Assembly: GCA_021788795.1 (NCBI GenBank)
Contig: JAJYKG010000025.1
Span: forward strand, 1 to 14,322
Length of the DNA stretch: 14,322 bases
Source of the DNA: Thermoplasmata archaeon
Lineage (GTDB): Archaea; Thermoplasmatota; Thermoplasmata; RBG-16-68-12
Reading direction: 5' to 3'
A program made the translations under genes and the position numbers. The notes beneath the pieces are model-generated. The model was given only the letters and a program-made list of their open reading frames with translations. It was not told the DNA's origin and searched no databases. Shown one piece after another: positions 11,885 to 14,322 of this stretch. The number at the start of each line of letters is the position of its first letter. Positions within the stretch are counted from its first letter, which is position 1.

Positions 11885-12556
11885 GTGCGGGTCCCCGCCC
11901 TCGTCGTGAACTTCAAGGTCTACCCCGAGGTCCTCGGGAAGCGCGGGTGGGACCTCGCCGCGACCTGCGCGAAGGCCGCGGAGGACACGGGCGCGTCCCT
12001 CGTCATCGCCCCGCCCCTGCCCGACCTCGCGCACATCGCGCGGCTTGTCCACCTCCCCGTCTTCGGGCAGCACGCGGACGCGGCGGAGGCCGGGGCCCAC
12101 ACGGGCTGGCTGCCGCCCGAGGCGCTCCTGGAGGCGGGCGCCGCGGGGACGCTCCTGAACCACAGCGAGCGGAAGATCCCGCACAAGGACGTCGCGGCGC
12201 TCATCCCCCGGTGCGAGACGCTCGGCCTCGAGGTCATCGCCTGCGCGGACGACCTCAAGGAGGCGGAGGCCCTCGCGAGGCTCGCGCCGGACTACATCGC
12301 GATCGAGCCGCCCGAGTTGATCGGAGGCGACCTCAGCGTGACGACGGCCCGCCCCGAGATCGTGTCCGGGGCCGTCGAGGCGATCCACCGCATCGACCCG
12401 GACGTGGGCGTTCTCTGCGGGGCCGGCGTCAAGGACCGCAAGGACGTGCGCGCGGCCCTGGAGCTCGGGACCGTGGGGGTCCTGCTCGCCTCGGGGGTCG
12501 TCAAGGCGAAGGACCCGGAGAAGGCGCTGCGCGACCTCGCAAAAGGATTGCGGTGA
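11885..12556 (+). CDS. tpiA: Triosephosphate isomerase, archaeal type
   Basis: A 223-residue enzyme, the length of archaeal TPIs and about 25 residues shorter than bacterial ones. It interconverts dihydroxyacetone phosphate and glyceraldehyde 3-phosphate. Substrate-binding VVNFKVY (N9, K11), GQHADAAEAGAHTGW, the catalytic histidine in LLNHSERK (H93) and the catalytic glutamate in YIAIEPPELIG (E141) are all present. The C-terminal phosphate loop is LCGAGVKDRKDVRAALELG followed by GVLLASGVVKAKDP. The start is GTG 11885, matching the archaeal N-terminus (RVPALVVNFK) and lying about 30 bases from a TATA box, with almost no leader. It diverges from the aldolase/phosphatase operon and converges tightly on the ABC permease, with 3 bases between stops. 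Confidence 0.96.
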   Translation: MRVPALVVNFKVYPEVLGKRGWDLAATCAKAAEDTGASLVIAPPLPDLAHIARLVHLPVFGQHADAAEAGAHTGWLPPEALLEAGAAGTLLNHSERKIPHKDVAALIPRCETLGLEVIACADDLKEAEALARLAPDYIAIEPPELIGGDLSVTTARPEIVSGAVEAIHRIDPDVGVLCGAGVKDRKDVRAALELGTVGVLLASGVVKAKDPEKALRDLAKGLR

Positions 12557-12559
12557 ACT

Positions 12560-13648
12560 TCAGGCCTGCCTCCGGATCAGGACGGTCGCGGCGAGCATCG
12601 TGACGAGCGCGTACAGCGCAAGCGCGACCAGGTCGATCCCGATGTCTCCGACGCCCCACCCGCGGAGCATGACGCTCCGCATCGCGTCCGCGGCGTAGGT
12701 GGTCGGGACGGCGTAGGCGAGGGGGCGCAGCCCTCCGGGGATGGCCTCGAGCGGATAGAAGATCCCGCCGAGCAGGATCGAGGGGAACAGGACCAGCGGG
12801 ATGAACTGGACCGCCTGCAGCTCGTTGCGGGCCGCCGCGGACGCGACCATGCCGAGCCCCTGGTTCCCCACCGCGAACAGGAGGATGAGGGCGAAGACCA
12901 GGAGGACGCTCCCGGCGATCTGGACCTGGAAGAGGGCGATCGCCGCGACCAGGATCACCGCGCTCTGCGCGACCGCGACCCCGGAGAGGGCCGCCGCCTG
13001 CCCCAGGACGAGCTCGAGGGGTTCGAGCGGCGTGGAGAAGAGCCTCTCGAGCATCCCCGCGGTCTTCTCTCGCACGATGAGGATCACGGAGAAGATCGTC
13101 GACACCATGAGGACCGCGAGGGCGATGACCCCCGGGGCGAAGGAGTCGATGAACCGCGTGTCCGCGGAGCCGTAGACGTAGTCTGGGCTCAGGGAGAGCG
13201 CTGCGGCGCCCCCCGCCCCCGCGAGCGCCTTCTCCGCGGACGCCCGGACGGTCGCGAGGACCGCGGACACGATGGGCGGCGACGAGCCGTCCAGGAACAC
13301 GATGAGGGTCGCACTCCGGAGGAGGAGCTGCTGGGAGAAGTTCTGCGGCAGCCAGATCGCGGCCCACGCCTGGCCGTCCTCGACCTGCGACCGCGCGGAC
13401 GCGGGGTCCGCCGACGAGACCAGGGAGAGCGTGTCCCCTGTGAGGTTCGCGACGAGCCGCGCACCCATGGGCCCGAGGTCCGCGTTCACGACGAGGGTGC
13501 GCACGTCATGGACCTGGCCGCCGAACGTGTAGCCGAACGCGATGACCATGAGGAGGGGCATGCCGACAACGAAGCCGAGGGTCCGTTTGTCGTGGCGGAA
13601 CTGGGAGAGCGACTTGCGCGCGACCGCCCCTACGCGGTGGAGCCTCAT
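12560..13648 (-). CDS. ABC-2 type export permease
   Basis: A 362-residue membrane protein with the ABC-2 exporter layout: a cytoplasmic start RKSLSQFRHDKRTLGFVVGM, one membrane helix (about 24-43), a large outside domain (about 45-170, containing VVNADLGPMGARL and AWAAIWLPQNFSQ), then five or more helices beginning FAPGVIALAVLMVSTIFSVI. The string REKTAGMLERLFSTPLEPLE is the well-known coupling segment of this family (E/R-x-x-G-x-x-E-x-L-x-x-T-P). The substrate may be a lipid, drug or other hydrophobic compound and cannot be read from sequence. Its ATG overlaps the ATPase stop by 4 bases (ATGA), so the two are translationally coupled. Confidence 0.92.
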   Translation of the reverse strand: MRLHRVGAVARKSLSQFRHDKRTLGFVVGMPLLMVIAFGYTFGGQVHDVRTLVVNADLGPMGARLVANLTGDTLSLVSSADPASARSQVEDGQAWAAIWLPQNFSQQLLLRSATLIVFLDGSSPPIVSAVLATVRASAEKALAGAGGAAALSLSPDYVYGSADTRFIDSFAPGVIALAVLMVSTIFSVILIVREKTAGMLERLFSTPLEPLELVLGQAAALSGVAVAQSAVILVAAIALFQVQIAGSVLLVFALILLFAVGNQGLGMVASAAARNELQAVQFIPLVLFPSILLGGIFYPLEAIPGGLRPLAYAVPTTYAADAMRSVMLRGWGVGDIGIDLVALALYALVTMLAATVLIRRQA

Positions 13649-14322
13649 GCCGTCCCCTCCTTCCCGGACCGCACGAGGGCGAGGAACGCGTCGTCGAGGT
13701 TCCCCGTGTGCGTGCGCTCCTTGACTGCGGCGGGCGGGCCGTGGGCGAGCAGCCTCCCCTGGTGGAGAAGGGCGACCCGGTCGCAGTGCGCGGCCTCCTC
13801 CATGTAGTGCGTCGTGATCACGACCGTCTTCCCGCGCTCCGTGAGTCCGCGGAAGTAGGCCCAGAACGCGGCCCGGAGCTCCGGGTCCACGCCGACGGTG
13901 GGCTCGTCGAGCAGGAGCAGGTCCGGATCGTGCAGCCATGCGATGGCGAGGGACGTGCGGCGGCGCATGCCGCCGGAAAGCGTGGAGACGAGGTCGTGGC
14001 GGCGGGCCGCGATGTCGACGAGATCGAGCACCGCCTCCGTGCGCTCCGCGATCGCGTCCTCGCCCATCCCGACGAGGCGGCCGAAGAGGGCGAGGTTCTC
14101 CTCCACGGTCAGGTCGCCGTAGACGGCCACGTCCTGGGGCATGTAGCCGATCCGGGGCAGGACGTCCCGGGGCGGGAGACGGCGGCCCAGGACGAACGCG
14201 GTCCCGCCGCTCGGCGCGGTGAGGCCGAGCCAGAGGCGGATCGTGGTGGTCTTCCCGGCCCCGTTGGGCCCGAGGAGCCCGAAGATCGTCCCCCGCGGGA
14301 CCAAAAGCGTGAGGCCGCGGAG
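13645..14322 (-). CDS. ABC transporter ATP-binding protein, 5' end beyond the window
   Basis: The nucleotide-binding partner of the permease. Walker A is GPNGAGKTTTIRL, the Q-loop region GYMPQDVAVYGDLTVEENLA, the ABC signature LSGGMRRRTSLAIAW, Walker B LLLLDEPTVGVDPELR, and the H-loop VVITTHYMEEA. It is of the drug/lipid exporter subtype (CcmA-like). The frame stays open to the right edge, and the residues before the first internal TTG at 14304 (LRGLTL) fit the family, so the true start lies outside. About 225 residues are present, and only a short N-terminal piece is missing. The TGA overlaps the permease ATG. Confidence 0.94.
   Translation of the reverse strand, partial: LRGLTLLVPRGTIFGLLGPNGAGKTTTIRLWLGLTAPSGGTAFVLGRRLPPRDVLPRIGYMPQDVAVYGDLTVEENLALFGRLVGMGEDAIAERTEAVLDLVDIAARRHDLVSTLSGGMRRRTSLAIAWLHDPDLLLLDEPTVGVDPELRAAFWAYFRGLTERGKTVVITTHYMEEAAHCDRVALLHQGRLLAHGPPAAVKERTHTGNLDDAFLALVRSGKEGTA

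Overview
The window looks like chromosomal DNA of a high-GC archaeon. A short archaeal-type triosephosphate isomerase, TATA boxes 25-35 bases upstream of many starts (often implying leaderless or near-leaderless mRNAs), archaeal-style small zinc proteins and a MJ0037-like phosphoesterase all point that way. An uncultured high-GC Thermoplasmatota or related euryarchaeal lineage is my best guess, but this is inference; there is no rRNA gene to settle it. No tRNA, rRNA, CRISPR array or recognisable insertion sequence was found. In most genes third codon positions are almost all G or C.

Layout. Positions 1-976 hold a membrane-anchored DUF4382 protein and a 59-residue cysteine-rich protein, both on the minus strand. 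Positions 976-2550 hold a minus-strand pair: a metallophosphoesterase, then an EamA-type transporter. Diverging from it, behind a striking 10+2+10 palindrome, is a small uncharacterised gene (2656-2895), followed by a 57-residue CxxC...CxxC zinc protein and a second, MJ0037-like metallophosphoesterase. Positions 4203-7242 hold formate-tetrahydrofolate ligase, a hypothetical gene whose start codon lies inside a perfect hairpin, and a two-domain GNAT acetyltransferase.

Positions 7243-9233 form the accessory-looking part of the window. A tight two-gene unit (a DUF5678-like small protein and a retropepsin-like aspartic protease) has noticeably more A/T-ending codons than its surroundings. It sits between gene-poor stretches and is bracketed by two near-identical 21-base promoter elements; the second drives a methyltransferase, the first drives nothing obvious.

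Positions 9848-12556 form a gluconeogenic cluster: class I fructose-1,6-bisphosphatase and a LacD-type class I aldolase on the minus strand, diverging from triosephosphate isomerase on the plus strand. Together they would convert triose phosphates to fructose 6-phosphate. The phosphatase lacks a normal start codon where its conserved N-terminus begins. The window closes with an ABC-2 export pair (permease and ATPase, overlapping by 4 bases); the ATPase runs off the right edge.
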